Made by a program: the position numbers and the translations under genes. DNA of 49,001 nucleotides, from positions 1-49,001 of the forward strand of contig CALFVT010000013.1 in assembly GCA_937928165.1 (NCBI GenBank), in the 5' to 3' direction. This document shows positions 36,274 to 45,861 of this stretch, piece after piece. Under the pieces are notes generated by a model, which saw only the letters and a list, made by a program, of their open reading frames with translations, was not told the origin of the DNA and ran no database searches. Every line of letters starts with the position of its first letter. The first letter of the stretch is position 1. Origin of the DNA: an uncultured Caulobacterales bacterium (GTDB lineage Bacteria; Pseudomonadota; Alphaproteobacteria; Caulobacterales; Maricaulaceae).

Positions 36274-39200
36274 ATGTTAATCAAACGCCTCCTATCCAGT
36301 GCCGCTTTCCCTTTTGCGGCCTTATGTTTTGCCCCTCTAGCTGCGGCGCAAACAACTGTTGACGCCGATAGCACAACGCCGCTCGTAACAGAGACGGATG
36401 GTGACATCACGATTAACCCCGGCATCACAATCGAGACCGAAGGCGGGACGATTGTTACGATTAATTCTGAAAACAGTGTCGGAAATGCTGGCACACTTCA
36501 AACTTTGAACGATGACGATTCAATAGGGGTTCTTATTACTGACGGCGCAGAAGGTAATTATAATCAAACGGGGAATATTGTTCTCAATGAAGACTTTACC
36601 CCCGAAGATGTAGATAATGACGGAATATTTGACGGCCCATTTGCTCAGGGCAACAACCGGATCGGCGTGCTTATATCCGGCGCGAGTCCCTTTGTTGGCA
36701 ATGTTAATATTCAGTCGGGGCAAATTGGCATCGAAGGCAATGAGTCTTCCGCCATTCGGCTAGCTATTGATTCAAGTATTTCCGGGAATATTATAAATGA
36801 GGGTGCCCTTTCTGTTACGGGCACTAACTCTACAGGCATTGACATCGACGGCGCTGTCATTGGTCAGCTTGCAAATAACGGAATCATTAACATCCAAGGC
36901 GAAAATGCGAGTGCCATCGACATTGATGGCGACATAACTGGAAGCTTTAGAAATACAGGGCAAATCGCAAATTCTGGTTTTCGGTTTACCGTAAGACCTA
37001 ACCTTATTAATCGTAACCTTGTTGACGAAGAAGATACATTACAAGCGGGCTCTGCAATTTCCGTAAACGCAAGTATCACTGAAGGTGTTTTCCTCGGCCA
37101 AAACATTACCGTTACAGAGAATGATGACGGCACAACAAGTACGACCCTCAATTCTATAAGTAATATTATTCAAGCGGGTCTCGCGCCGGCTGTGCTTGTT
37201 GACGGCGAAGGCACGCCCATCTCATTGGGGCTTGTTGCAACGATATCTGACCCTGACGATCCTGATTTTGACCCCGATCTCCAATTTGGTTTCATTAACC
37301 AAGGGCAAATCACCGCAAATGGTATTTTTGATAATATCGGCGCAACCGGAGTAGAACTTGCCGATGTCACCATTGAAGGCGGCATCTTTAACACAGGGGC
37401 TATTTCAACGACCGTATTTAGAGGTGGAGATGATGGGACAGCCGACACTCCGGGCCTTGATGGTCATGGACGCGGATTCTTTTTATCAAGGAATGCGACC
37501 GTTGAAGACTTTGTCAATGAAGGTGTCATCGCCGTATCAAACTCTGAAGCCGCTGACGAAATTTTCCAAGACCGAGACGCCATTATTCCAGCACGGCTCG
37601 TGCAAAGTACAACCATTGAAATTTCCGCAGATTCAGTTTTAGAGCGGCTCATTAACCGGGGCATTATATCATCCACATCATCAGCGCGGATTGCCAATAC
37701 AACGGCGGTCCTTGACCGCTCTGGAACATTAAATACGATTATCAATGAAGGAAGTATTGTTGCCGCAAGTGTTGATTCCGACGCAGCGGGTGATTCCATC
37801 ACCGACTTCACTGATGTTGCTATTGACTTATCTGCAAACACAAGCGGCGTGACAATAACCCAAGCATCTCCGATCGATACAACCCCAGATGATGACAATG
37901 CACCAACAGCGCCCTCTATCGTTGGTGACATATTATTAGGAAGCGGTGATGATACCATTACCTCAACCTCAGGCTCTATATTTGGAGATATAAACTTTGG
38001 CGCCGGCGATGACGTCTTATCACTCGATAACACCTTCTTAATTGGTTCACTCACAAGTGAATCAGGTACGCTTAGCCTGACAGCAGAGAACAATTCTACC
38101 ATTGCGCAAACATCACTCACAGCGCTTAATGTCACGTCAGCTACATTTGACGACACATCAAGATTTCAAACAGCCTTAGACGGCGGCACGGGCGAGTCAG
38201 GCTCTATTGTTGCGACCGACACCATAAGCTTTGCTGATGGGGCTGAAATTGGCATCACCCTTAATAATATTCTCGAAGCAGGGAGTGAAAGCTTTGTTAT
38301 CGCCTCAGCAGATAATCTAGTCATTGAGGGGGCTGTCCAAGACCTCGACACATCTGTTTCACCGTTCTTATATGATGTTAACTACACGCTAGACCCGAAC
38401 GATTCGAACACGCTCCTTGTTACACTTGATTTACGCAGTACAGATGAACTGGGCCTTGATAGTCGTCAATCTGCAAGTTTTACGTCCGCATTTGAAGCTC
38501 TCGCGAGTAATGCGCAGCTTGGCCAAGCCTTTACAGCTATAACTGAACAACAAGACTTTAACGCCGCCTTTAATCAGCTTTTACCGGAAATTTCTGCTTC
38601 GCCGCTTTATTTCATCCAAGCTAATGTTGACGGCGCAATCGGAGCTGTTGGTTCACATCTTGATAATGCTCGCCGCTCACAAGACCGCTCTGGCGGGGCA
38701 TGGCTCCAGCAATTCACATATTTTGCCGACCGTGAGCTTAATGGTTTATCAGAGCAATTTCGCGGCTTTGGATTTGGTTTCACCGGCGGTTTCGATACAT
38801 CTTGGGGCCCATTCCATACTATCGGTGCCAACCTTGGTTTTGCGTCAACACAAGTTGAAGACGTCCTCGGAGTGGATGAGCCTTTAAATATTGTAACCTA
38901 TCAAGCAGGCACATATGCTGGTGCGGAATATAATAATATCAGCCTCGACCTTTATGCAGGTGTTGGATTTTCTGACATTGAAAGCAATCGTATTGTAAGA
39001 TTTGAAGATTTTAATGGCCAAGCTCGCGGTGAACATAATGCAACTCATATTAATGGGTCTGCACGCCTTGGATATACAGCCGATCTAAGTGAAAGATTCT
39101 GGATTCGCCCCGCCCTAAGCTTGGATTATCTAAGGCTTGACGAAGAAGCCTTCCGCGAAACAGGTGATACAGGCTTAACACTTGGGGTTGAATCCCGCGT

Positions 39201-39546
39201 ATCTGACCGCGCAGGCGCATCTGCGACGTTAAATGCCGGAGCCATCTTTAATGGCCGCCGGACATGGATACGCCCCTCCATTCGCGCTGGTTATCGTAAC
39301 GACTTCATTTCTGATCCGGTACTTACACAATTCCGCTTTATTAATCTTGCGGATGGGAATGGGGGTTTATTCGACTCTAGCCTTGCGGAGACAGTTAGCG
39401 CCGATATTCCCAGTGATGGTTTTATCCTTGGTTTTACGGTTGCGGCTGGTTCCAAATGGTCATCATTCTCTTTTGACTTCGATAGTGATATTCGCGACGG
39501 CTTTATTCGCCACACAGGCCGCGTAGTTCTCAGGCTCTTGTTTTAA
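36274..39546 (+). CDS. Autotransporter with C-terminal beta-barrel
   Basis: A type Va secretion protein: signal peptide (residues 1-26, ending PLAAAQ), a large passenger (about 27-800) rich in Ile/Asn/Gly/Thr and likely a right-handed beta-helix, then an autotransporter barrel (about 830-1090) ending in phenylalanine (RVVLRLLF), the outer-membrane assembly signal. The passenger has recurrent NxGxI-type strands (NEGALSVTGTNSTGIDI, NNGIINIQGENASAIDI) and two RTX-like GSGDDTI / GAGDDVL calcium-type loops near residues 560-590. I chose ATG 36274 since the signal peptide begins there. The 3' end overlaps the convergent aminotransferase gene by 17 bases. Confidence 0.88.
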   Translation: MLIKRLLSSAAFPFAALCFAPLAAAQTTVDADSTTPLVTETDGDITINPGITIETEGGTIVTINSENSVGNAGTLQTLNDDDSIGVLITDGAEGNYNQTGNIVLNEDFTPEDVDNDGIFDGPFAQGNNRIGVLISGASPFVGNVNIQSGQIGIEGNESSAIRLAIDSSISGNIINEGALSVTGTNSTGIDIDGAVIGQLANNGIINIQGENASAIDIDGDITGSFRNTGQIANSGFRFTVRPNLINRNLVDEEDTLQAGSAISVNASITEGVFLGQNITVTENDDGTTSTTLNSISNIIQAGLAPAVLVDGEGTPISLGLVATISDPDDPDFDPDLQFGFINQGQITANGIFDNIGATGVELADVTIEGGIFNTGAISTTVFRGGDDGTADTPGLDGHGRGFFLSRNATVEDFVNEGVIAVSNSEAADEIFQDRDAIIPARLVQSTTIEISADSVLERLINRGIISSTSSARIANTTAVLDRSGTLNTIINEGSIVAASVDSDAAGDSITDFTDVAIDLSANTSGVTITQASPIDTTPDDDNAPTAPSIVGDILLGSGDDTITSTSGSIFGDINFGAGDDVLSLDNTFLIGSLTSESGTLSLTAENNSTIAQTSLTALNVTSATFDDTSRFQTALDGGTGESGSIVATDTISFADGAEIGITLNNILEAGSESFVIASADNLVIEGAVQDLDTSVSPFLYDVNYTLDPNDSNTLLVTLDLRSTDELGLDSRQSASFTSAFEALASNAQLGQAFTAITEQQDFNAAFNQLLPEISASPLYFIQANVDGAIGAVGSHLDNARRSQDRSGGAWLQQFTYFADRELNGLSEQFRGFGFGFTGGFDTSWGPFHTIGANLGFASTQVEDVLGVDEPLNIVTYQAGTYAGAEYNNISLDLYAGVGFSDIESNRIVRFEDFNGQARGEHNATHINGSARLGYTADLSERFWIRPALSLDYLRLDEEAFRETGDTGLTLGVESRVSDRAGASATLNAGAIFNGRRTWIRPSIRAGYRNDFISDPVLTQFRFINLADGNGGLFDSSLAETVSADIPSDGFILGFTVAAGSKWSSFSFDFDSDIRDGFIRHTGRVVLRLLF

Positions 39547-40657
39547 GCCATGCTTTAAGCCGGCCTAAGGCCGTCTCAACTTGGTCTGTGGATTGCGGAT
39601 AACTAAAGCGCACAAATTTATGGCCCTCAACGGGGTCAAAATCTATGCCCGGCGTTGTCGCGACCCCCGTATCACGCAAGAGCTGCTTACAAAATTCGAG
39701 GCTATTATCACCAAAGGCGGTCATATCCGCATAGGCGTAAAACGCGCCATCCGGCGGCGCAATATTTTTAAACCCAAGTGCTTCGAGGCCGGAGAACATC
39801 AGTTTGCGATTTTGTGCATATATATCCAAAAACCCGTTATAATAATTTTCATTATTCATCGCCTCCAACGCCGCCATTTGGCTCAAGGAAGGTGCCGTTA
39901 GAAAATAATTCGTCAGCCGCGCATTAACCGCATCGATCATATCATCCGGCACTACAAGCCAGCCGATGCGCCATCCCGGTAAGCAGAAATATTTAGAAAA
40001 ACTATTCACAATAAACGCTCGTTTTGACAAAGCGCTCATGGATAAAGTCTCCATACCAAAACTCAGGCGGTGATAAATCTCATCGGATATAATACGGATA
40101 TCATACTGCTTACAATAATCTGCAATCGCCCTCATGTCCTTCGGCGGGATAATCGTGCCCGTTGGGTTGGCCGGACTTGCCACAATAAGACCATCGGGTA
40201 AGGGATTGATTTGTTTGAGTTTATCCAAACTTATTTGATACCGGCTATCTATTCCGCAAGCGATTTCAACCGCCTTATAACCAAGGCCTCTCACCGTATT
40301 GCGGTAGGCCACATAGCCGGGGCGCGCCATCGCAATACGCGCACCGGGTTTGAACCCTGCCGATAAGGCCAAGACTAATGCAGGCGACGCCCCGCAGGTA
40401 AGAAAGATTTGCTCTGGACTTACATCCGCGCCGTAACGCAGTTTATAATCCATGGCCAAACTGCGGCGGAGCTCTGTGCTCTCCCAATAGCCAGGTACGG
40501 GTTTATCTATGGCTTGTTTGACGATTTGTTTAACAGAAGGCGGAAGCGGCGCTGTTGGCTGCCCATATTCCATATGAATGACGTCATGACCCGCGTCTTC
40601 CATCTCAATAGCAAGGCGGCCAATTTCAACAGCTTTAAAGGATTCAATTTCGTTCAT
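39530..40657 (-). CDS. Class I/II PLP-dependent aminotransferase
   Basis: A fold-type I aminotransferase of 375 residues. Visible motifs are GQPTAPLP, the SPANPTGTII substrate region, the ISDEIYHRL aspartate that contacts the PLP nitrogen, and SFSKYFCLPGWR, whose lysine forms the Schiff base; RFSYPQ near the C-terminus supplies the carboxylate-binding arginine. It resembles AspC/AlaC-like enzymes for amino acids, and the exact substrate is not decidable. TAGAGAC precedes the ATG. Divergent from parE (61-base gap). Confidence 0.9.
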   Translation of the reverse strand: MNEIESFKAVEIGRLAIEMEDAGHDVIHMEYGQPTAPLPPSVKQIVKQAIDKPVPGYWESTELRRSLAMDYKLRYGADVSPEQIFLTCGASPALVLALSAGFKPGARIAMARPGYVAYRNTVRGLGYKAVEIACGIDSRYQISLDKLKQINPLPDGLIVASPANPTGTIIPPKDMRAIADYCKQYDIRIISDEIYHRLSFGMETLSMSALSKRAFIVNSFSKYFCLPGWRIGWLVVPDDMIDAVNARLTNYFLTAPSLSQMAALEAMNNENYYNGFLDIYAQNRKLMFSGLEALGFKNIAPPDGAFYAYADMTAFGDNSLEFCKQLLRDTGVATTPGIDFDPVEGHKFVRFSYPQSTDQVETALGRLKAWLKTRA

Positions 40658-40718
40658 TTTTTGTCTCTACACCACTCCGGCACTTGACCCAATACCCAAA
40701 TCAGAGTCATTTAACGAC

Positions 40719-42719
40719 ATGTCTAATGCAGCCAAAAAAGATCCTATTTCGAGCGCGCAAAAAGCGGCAGAAGACTCTTATTCCGCCAAAGACATTCAAG
40801 TCCTTGAAGGACTGGAACCCGTCCGCCTTCGCCCCGGCATGTATATTGGCGGCACAGATGACCGGGCGCTACACCATCTCTTTGCCGAAGTCATCGATAA
40901 CTCTATGGATGAAGCCGTCGCAGGACATGCCAGCCGCATTGAAGTTGAGCTGGATAATGAAGGCTTTTTATCCGTATCCGATAATGGCCGCGGCATTCCC
41001 ATCGACCCTCACCCGAAACATAAAGACCAATCTGCCCTTGAAGTCATTATGACCACCCTTCATGCAGGCGGGAAATTCTCCAGCGACGCCTATGAAACCT
41101 CCGGCGGGCTTCACGGCGTTGGGGTCTCCGTTGTGAATGCGCTCTCTGACCTGCTTGAAGTCGAAGTTGCCCGTAATAAACAGCTTTATAAAATGCAGTT
41201 TCAGCGCGGTAAGGCCATTACAAAGCTGCAAAATCTAGGCCCAATAAATAATCGCCGCGGCACCAAGGTTCGCTTCCATCCCGATCCTCAAATCTTTGGT
41301 AAAAACGCAAAATTTAAACCCGCCAAACTTTTCCGCATGACACGCGCCAAAGCCTATCTCCAGCGCGGGGTGGAAATTCGCTGGAAATGCGCCCCGGAAC
41401 TGGTCGAAGAACTCGATGCTATCCCCAATCAAGCCAGTTTTCATTTCCCCAATGGCCTGGCTGATTTTCTCCGCGAAACCATTGGCAGCAAAGTCACGGT
41501 TACAAACGATCTCTTTGCTGGGCAGTCCAAAAAGCAAAAAGGCCATGGTCATGTGGAATGGGCCGTTACATGGTCTCCGCAGGGCTATGGGGATGCCGAT
41601 AGCTTTATTCGCTCCTATTGTAACACAGTCCCCACCCCCGGCGGCGGCACTCATGAAGCGGGCCTGCGTGCGGCCATCACCAAAGGGCTTCGGGCCTATG
41701 CGGATATCGCGGGCATGGGTAAAAAAGTCTCTAATGTCACGCCTGATGACGTCATGCACGGGGTCGGGGCGCTGGTGTCAGTCTTTATTTCTAACCCCGA
41801 ATTTCAAGGCCAAACCAAAGACCGCCTGTCCAATAGCGAAGCGGCGAAAATCGTTGAAGCGGCCGTGCGTGACCCCTTTGACCATTGGCTCGCCAGCTCT
41901 CCCAAAGATGCGCAAAAGCTTTTAGAATGGGCGATTGAAAACGCTGAAGACCGCCTTCGCCGAAAACGCGCACGGGACGTCAAGCGTAAATCCGCAACGA
42001 AACGCCTGCGCCTACCCGGTAAACTAGCGGATTGCTCTCGTAAGGGCTCGGAGGACACAGAATTATTTATCGTTGAGGGCGACTCGGCGGGCGGCTCTGC
42101 AAAACAGGCCCGTAACCGCATCACCCAAGCGATTCTGCCGCTTCGAGGGAAAATCCTCAATGTTGAAAGCGCAGGGCTTGATAAAATTTCCCGCAATGCA
42201 GAGATTAATGATCTCTCCACCGCCCTCGGAGTTGGGATTGGCCGCAAATTCGACATTGATGATCTGCGCTATGAGCGGGTAATTATCATGACCGATGCCG
42301 ATGTGGACGGGGCCCATATTGCCGCCCTGCTGATTACGTTTTTCTACCGCTATATGTCGGAGCTGATCCATCAAGGTCGGCTTTATATGGCCATGCCGCC
42401 GCTTTATAAAATGACCCAAGGGGGCAAGACGGCCTATGCGATTGATGATGCTCACCGTGAAGAGCTCGCCGCGAATTTTTTCACCGGTAAAGGCAAAATA
42501 GATATTGGCCGTTTTAAAGGCCTCGGCGAAATGATGGCCGCGCAGCTTAAGGTGACAACAATGGATCCTAAGACCCGCAACCTCGCGCGGATTACCATTG
42601 ACGCAGAAAACCTGCCGTCAACCGAAGCGCTTGTTGAAACCCTTATGGGCAAACGGGCCGATCTGCGCTATCAATATATCCAAGACCACGCCCAATTCGT
42701 TGAAGAGGTCGATGTTTAG
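40719..42719 (+). CDS. parE: DNA topoisomerase IV subunit B
   Basis: ParE is the ATPase subunit of topoisomerase IV, which decatenates chromosomes. The 666-residue protein has the GHKL ATP site (EVIDNSMDEAVAG, DNGRGIP, GGLHGVGVSVVNAL), the transducer domain, the TOPRIM motif EGDSAGGSAKQARNR and the metal aspartates in DADVDGAHI, and ends ...VEEVDV. Length and the lack of the longer GyrB insert support ParE over GyrB. The ATG has only a weak ribosome site. Confidence 0.93.
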   Translation: MSNAAKKDPISSAQKAAEDSYSAKDIQVLEGLEPVRLRPGMYIGGTDDRALHHLFAEVIDNSMDEAVAGHASRIEVELDNEGFLSVSDNGRGIPIDPHPKHKDQSALEVIMTTLHAGGKFSSDAYETSGGLHGVGVSVVNALSDLLEVEVARNKQLYKMQFQRGKAITKLQNLGPINNRRGTKVRFHPDPQIFGKNAKFKPAKLFRMTRAKAYLQRGVEIRWKCAPELVEELDAIPNQASFHFPNGLADFLRETIGSKVTVTNDLFAGQSKKQKGHGHVEWAVTWSPQGYGDADSFIRSYCNTVPTPGGGTHEAGLRAAITKGLRAYADIAGMGKKVSNVTPDDVMHGVGALVSVFISNPEFQGQTKDRLSNSEAAKIVEAAVRDPFDHWLASSPKDAQKLLEWAIENAEDRLRRKRARDVKRKSATKRLRLPGKLADCSRKGSEDTELFIVEGDSAGGSAKQARNRITQAILPLRGKILNVESAGLDKISRNAEINDLSTALGVGIGRKFDIDDLRYERVIIMTDADVDGAHIAALLITFFYRYMSELIHQGRLYMAMPPLYKMTQGGKTAYAIDDAHREELAANFFTGKGKIDIGRFKGLGEMMAAQLKVTTMDPKTRNLARITIDAENLPSTEALVETLMGKRADLRYQYIQDHAQFVEEVDV

Positions 42720-42744
42720 CCGCCCTTAGGCCGATCACCTTCCC

Positions 42745-42774
42745 TTGACTTTTCACGGTAAACCTCGCTTTTAT
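42745..42774 (+). promoter_or_regulatory. Candidate sigma-70 promoter of the SRPBCC gene
   Basis: TTGACT and TTTATA are separated by 18 bases, 25 bases before the start codon of the next gene. GAGGGA follows as a ribosome site. It lies in the 79-base gap after parE. Confidence 0.5.
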
Positions 42775-42798
42775 AGTCCCTAAAGAGGGAGATAGATC

Positions 42799-43719
42799 AT
42801 GCCAAAGACACATGTGACGCGCCGTAAAATCATCAATGCGCCGATTGAAACCGTCTATGAGGCGGTGGTAAATATGGAGAAATGGGAAGTGTGGTCGCCG
42901 TGGTTAATGATGGAACCCGAAGCCAAGGTCACAACCGCCGCGGATAAAAAATCCTATAGCTGGACGGGACGCCGCGTTGGAGAAGGCCATATGGCGCTCA
43001 CGGATAGCACAGCTCACCAATCCACCCGCTATGATCTTACCTTCCTAAAGCCTTTTAAATCCCACGCTAAAGTTGGCATGGATCTCAAACCCGTTGACGG
43101 CAACACAGAGGTAACGTGGTCGATGGATAGCGCCCTACCCTTTTTTATGTTCTTTATGAAAAACATGATGGAGACCTTTATCGGTATGGATTATGAGCGC
43201 GGGCTTAACCTACTCAAAGACTACGCCGAAGACGGTAAGGTTCATTCAAAGCTGAATTTCATTGGCCGGCAGGATCATACGGGGACAGATTATATCGGTT
43301 TGTCCCGCCATTGCACCGCCGATGATATGCCCGATTTAATGGGGCAAGATTTCAAGCGCCTCAGCGAATGGGCGAAAGACAATGGCTTTGATGGTCAGCG
43401 CATGTTCTCGGTTTATCATAAATTCAACATCCTCAAAGGTAAATGCCATTACACGGCGGCGCTCGCTATTACAGCCAAACCTGACTATATCCCCGAAGGT
43501 TTCACATTAGGCCGTCAAGACGCGGCGCAGATTTACACCCTTGAACATATTGGCCCGTATCATCACCTTGGTAATGCTTGGAGCACACTCCATAATATGG
43601 TCCGCAGCAAGGAAATTAAACCGATCAAAAATTATCACCCCTTTGAAACCTATATAAATAGCCCCGAAGATACGCCGCCAAATGACTTAGTCACCCATAT
43701 CAATTTTGCGGTCAAATAG
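42799..43719 (+). CDS. SRPBCC-domain protein fused to a GyrI-like domain
   Basis: The 306-residue cytosolic protein has an N-terminal SRPBCC (polyketide cyclase/START-like) domain of about 145 residues (RRKIINAPIETVYEAVVNME, then WEVWSPW) and a C-terminal GyrI-like effector-binding domain (about 150-306, with FSVYHKF, ITAKPDYIPEGFT, LEHIGPYHHLGNAW). Both domains bind small hydrophobic ligands. The combination is seen in proteins annotated only as SRPBCC family; function is unknown. Has its own promoter after parE, so it may not be co-transcribed. Convergent to the GFA gene with two bases between them. Confidence 0.82.
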   Translation: MPKTHVTRRKIINAPIETVYEAVVNMEKWEVWSPWLMMEPEAKVTTAADKKSYSWTGRRVGEGHMALTDSTAHQSTRYDLTFLKPFKSHAKVGMDLKPVDGNTEVTWSMDSALPFFMFFMKNMMETFIGMDYERGLNLLKDYAEDGKVHSKLNFIGRQDHTGTDYIGLSRHCTADDMPDLMGQDFKRLSEWAKDNGFDGQRMFSVYHKFNILKGKCHYTAALAITAKPDYIPEGFTLGRQDAAQIYTLEHIGPYHHLGNAWSTLHNMVRSKEIKPIKNYHPFETYINSPEDTPPNDLVTHINFAVK

Positions 43720-43721
43720 AC

Positions 43722-44117
43722 CTAAGTTTGGTCTTTAAGGGCGGCAATATTCTTATCCCAGTTTTGACCATCAAAAGGGATTATTTCGGAAATCATAAGG
43801 CTACCCGGCGTTACCGACCTATAGTTCACGCTATAATACTCTGGGTGGGAGCGCGGGCGGTAAAAGGCTTTCACCCCGCAGTTACGGCAAAATAAATGTA
43901 CCGCCTGTCCACTGCCAAAGCGGTATTCCGTAAGCTCATCTTTCCCTGTCAGCAACGTAAAATCGCCTTCAGGAACAAAGACATGTTGATAGGCGTTAAT
44001 TTGGCATATGGAGCAATTACACGCCGTGACTTGCACCCTTTGTGGCGCTTTAAACTCAAAGCTAACGGCCCCGCAATGACATCCGCCTTTATGAACTCGT
44101 TTACGCACTGCGTTCAT
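43722..44117 (-). CDS. GFA-family (CENP-V domain) zinc protein
   Basis: The 131-residue protein has the cysteine layout of the GFA family: KGGCHCGAVSFEF, ACNCSICQ and LFCRNCGVKAFYRP. These bind two zinc ions. Family members include glutathione-dependent formaldehyde-activating enzymes, but most are uncharacterised, so activity is not assumed. GGAGTGAAG precedes the ATG. Divergent from thiE (81-base gap). Confidence 0.9.
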   Translation of the reverse strand: MNAVRKRVHKGGCHCGAVSFEFKAPQRVQVTACNCSICQINAYQHVFVPEGDFTLLTGKDELTEYRFGSGQAVHLFCRNCGVKAFYRPRSHPEYYSVNYRSVTPGSLMISEIIPFDGQNWDKNIAALKDQT

Positions 44118-44198
44118 AACTTCACTCCAAAAACAAATAAGCCAGATTAAGGCTTTATCCCCCTAGACGAAACGGCGCAATCCTATCATATAGCCCTC

Positions 44199-44864
44199 AT
44201 GACCAAAGCTGCTCCGCACACTCATCATATCTGCCAGATTTACCTCATAACGCCGCCGCAAATTGACGATTTAGACGAGTTTTGCGAAATGCTGGATCAC
44301 GCCCTCGCGGCGGCCCCTGTGGCCTGCCTTCAGCTCCGCCTTAAAGACGCAGAGGATTCAGCCGTCATTCAGGCAGGGCACGCTATATTGCCTATATGTC
44401 ATCGTCATAATTGTTTACTGCTTGTGAATGATCGTCCTGACTTAGCCAAAGACATCGGCGCAGACGGCGCCCATATCGGCCAAGACGACATGGACTATTT
44501 TTCATCTAGAGACCTGCTAGGCGGGGATGCAATTATCGGCGTAACATGTCATAATTCGAAGGAATTAGCGTTTAAAGCGGCGCAATCAGGTGCGGATTAT
44601 GTCGCCTTTGGTGCGTTTTTTGACACGCCAACCAAAACGCCAAAAAGCCGCGCAGAGCTGGAGACTTTAACATGGTGGCACGAAGCAATCGAAATTCCCT
44701 GCGTTGCCATCGGCGGCATAACAGTGGACAATGCGATGGCCGTCATCGCAGCCGGAGCAGACTTTATCGCCATATCGTCTGGCGTGTGGCAATATTCGAA
44801 CGGGCCAGCCGCCGCGCTCTCGCAGCTCTCGGCACAATGTCAGTCCTTGGCAGTGCCGCTGTAA
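44199..44864 (+). CDS. thiE: Thiamine phosphate synthase
   Basis: Joins HMP-PP and the thiazole phosphate to form thiamine phosphate. The 221-residue TIM barrel has IYLITPPQ, the pyrophosphate and substrate motifs LQLRLKD, LLVNDRPDLAKDIGADGAHI, GVTCHNSKEL, YVAFGAFFDTPTK and VAIGGIT, ending in AISSGVW. The TenI-like paralogue cannot be fully excluded, but motif agreement favours ThiE. There is no TPP riboswitch visible in the 81-base leader. Its last 79 bases overlap the proposed start of the Sel1-repeat gene. Confidence 0.88.
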   Translation: MTKAAPHTHHICQIYLITPPQIDDLDEFCEMLDHALAAAPVACLQLRLKDAEDSAVIQAGHAILPICHRHNCLLLVNDRPDLAKDIGADGAHIGQDDMDYFSSRDLLGGDAIIGVTCHNSKELAFKAAQSGADYVAFGAFFDTPTKTPKSRAELETLTWWHEAIEIPCVAIGGITVDNAMAVIAAGADFIAISSGVWQYSNGPAAALSQLSAQCQSLAVPL

Positions 44865-45853
44865 CGCCGGCCCTCGCCGCACCCGCCCAATTTATCTCTG
44901 GCCCCGCCCATTCCGCGAGCTATGAGGACGCTAAAAAAGCCTATGACGCGGGCGATAAAAATCTCGCCCTTGCCTATGGTAAAATAGCTGCCAATAACGG
45001 CGACACAGAGGCGCAGATATTAGTCGGCCATATTCTTATGCGCGGCGAAACCGGGCTTATTGATTATAAAGGCGCAGCAGAGATCTTCGCTCAAGCCGCC
45101 TTAAAAGACGATACGGACGCCCTTGTCGCCCTCGCTGAACTTGGCCTGCGGTCCCAAGGCGGAGTAACACCGGAGCAAGCCATCCCATGGCTAGAGCGGG
45201 CGGCAGAGCTTGGCCGCCATGACGCCATGCGCGTGCTTGCGACCCTCTATGAAGCCGGCGACGCTCTACCGCAGGACATAAAAAAAGCACAATATTGGCT
45301 CGGGAAAGCCGCAACCGAAGGCGACGCCCTTGCCGCGCGAACTATGGGTGAGCGAACAATGGAACATGACGCCTTTGAAGCCCTCACTTGGTATGAACAT
45401 GCCGCCACATTAGGAGACGCCCAAAGCGCTTATATTGCCGCCATCATGTATGCGGAGAACTTTGAAATCCGCCCCGATGAGAAAAAAGCCGCCCGCCTCA
45501 TGCAACAAGCCGCCAATGCCAGCCTACCCGCAGCCATGGCCGATTACGGGCTTATTGTTTACCAAGGCGCAGGGGTTGAGCAAAATACAAAATCCGCCGC
45601 TAAATGGTTTGAGCGCGCCGCCAAAGCCGGAGATAGCGAAGGCCAGTTTCTTTACGCCTTTACCCTCGCAAAAGGTGACGGCGTTGAGCAAAATTATGAG
45701 GACGCTTATTACTGGCTCCTTAGAAGCGGTGAATCCGGCGTTGATGATTATAATAATGACCGCAATGAGCTACGCAAACGCCTTGAAGAAAATATCGACG
45801 AAGCCGTCCTCAACCGCGCGCGCTCCCGCTTTCGCCGTACACTCCCGCAATAG
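44786..45853 (+). CDS. Secreted Sel1-repeat protein
   Basis: The 355-residue protein has a signal peptide and six to seven Sel1-like repeats of about 36 residues (for example the AAELGRHDAMRVLATLYEAG and AAKAGDSEGQFLYAFTLAKG units), which make an alpha-solenoid used in protein binding. I propose GTG at 44786 as start: it gives a proper basic n-region (ERASRR), a hydrophobic core and the site PALAA. The ATG at 44837 would lack the charges. The start therefore lies 79 bases inside thiE. No strong ribosome site is visible, so coupling to thiE translation is likely. It is followed after eight bases by a secreted hypothetical gene. Confidence 0.78.
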   Translation: MAIFERASRRALAALGTMSVLGSAAVTPALAAPAQFISGPAHSASYEDAKKAYDAGDKNLALAYGKIAANNGDTEAQILVGHILMRGETGLIDYKGAAEIFAQAALKDDTDALVALAELGLRSQGGVTPEQAIPWLERAAELGRHDAMRVLATLYEAGDALPQDIKKAQYWLGKAATEGDALAARTMGERTMEHDAFEALTWYEHAATLGDAQSAYIAAIMYAENFEIRPDEKKAARLMQQAANASLPAAMADYGLIVYQGAGVEQNTKSAAKWFERAAKAGDSEGQFLYAFTLAKGDGVEQNYEDAYYWLLRSGESGVDDYNNDRNELRKRLEENIDEAVLNRARSRFRRTLPQ

Positions 45854-45861
45854 AGCACCAT

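Noticed and set aside
37464-38156. 230-codon frame antisense to the autotransporter
   Set aside because: It mirrors the repetitive passenger, has Ser/Val-biased composition and no recognisable domain.
44118-44198. Possible TPP riboswitch before thiE
   Set aside because: The 81-base gap is short and none of the conserved TPP riboswitch segments can be seen.
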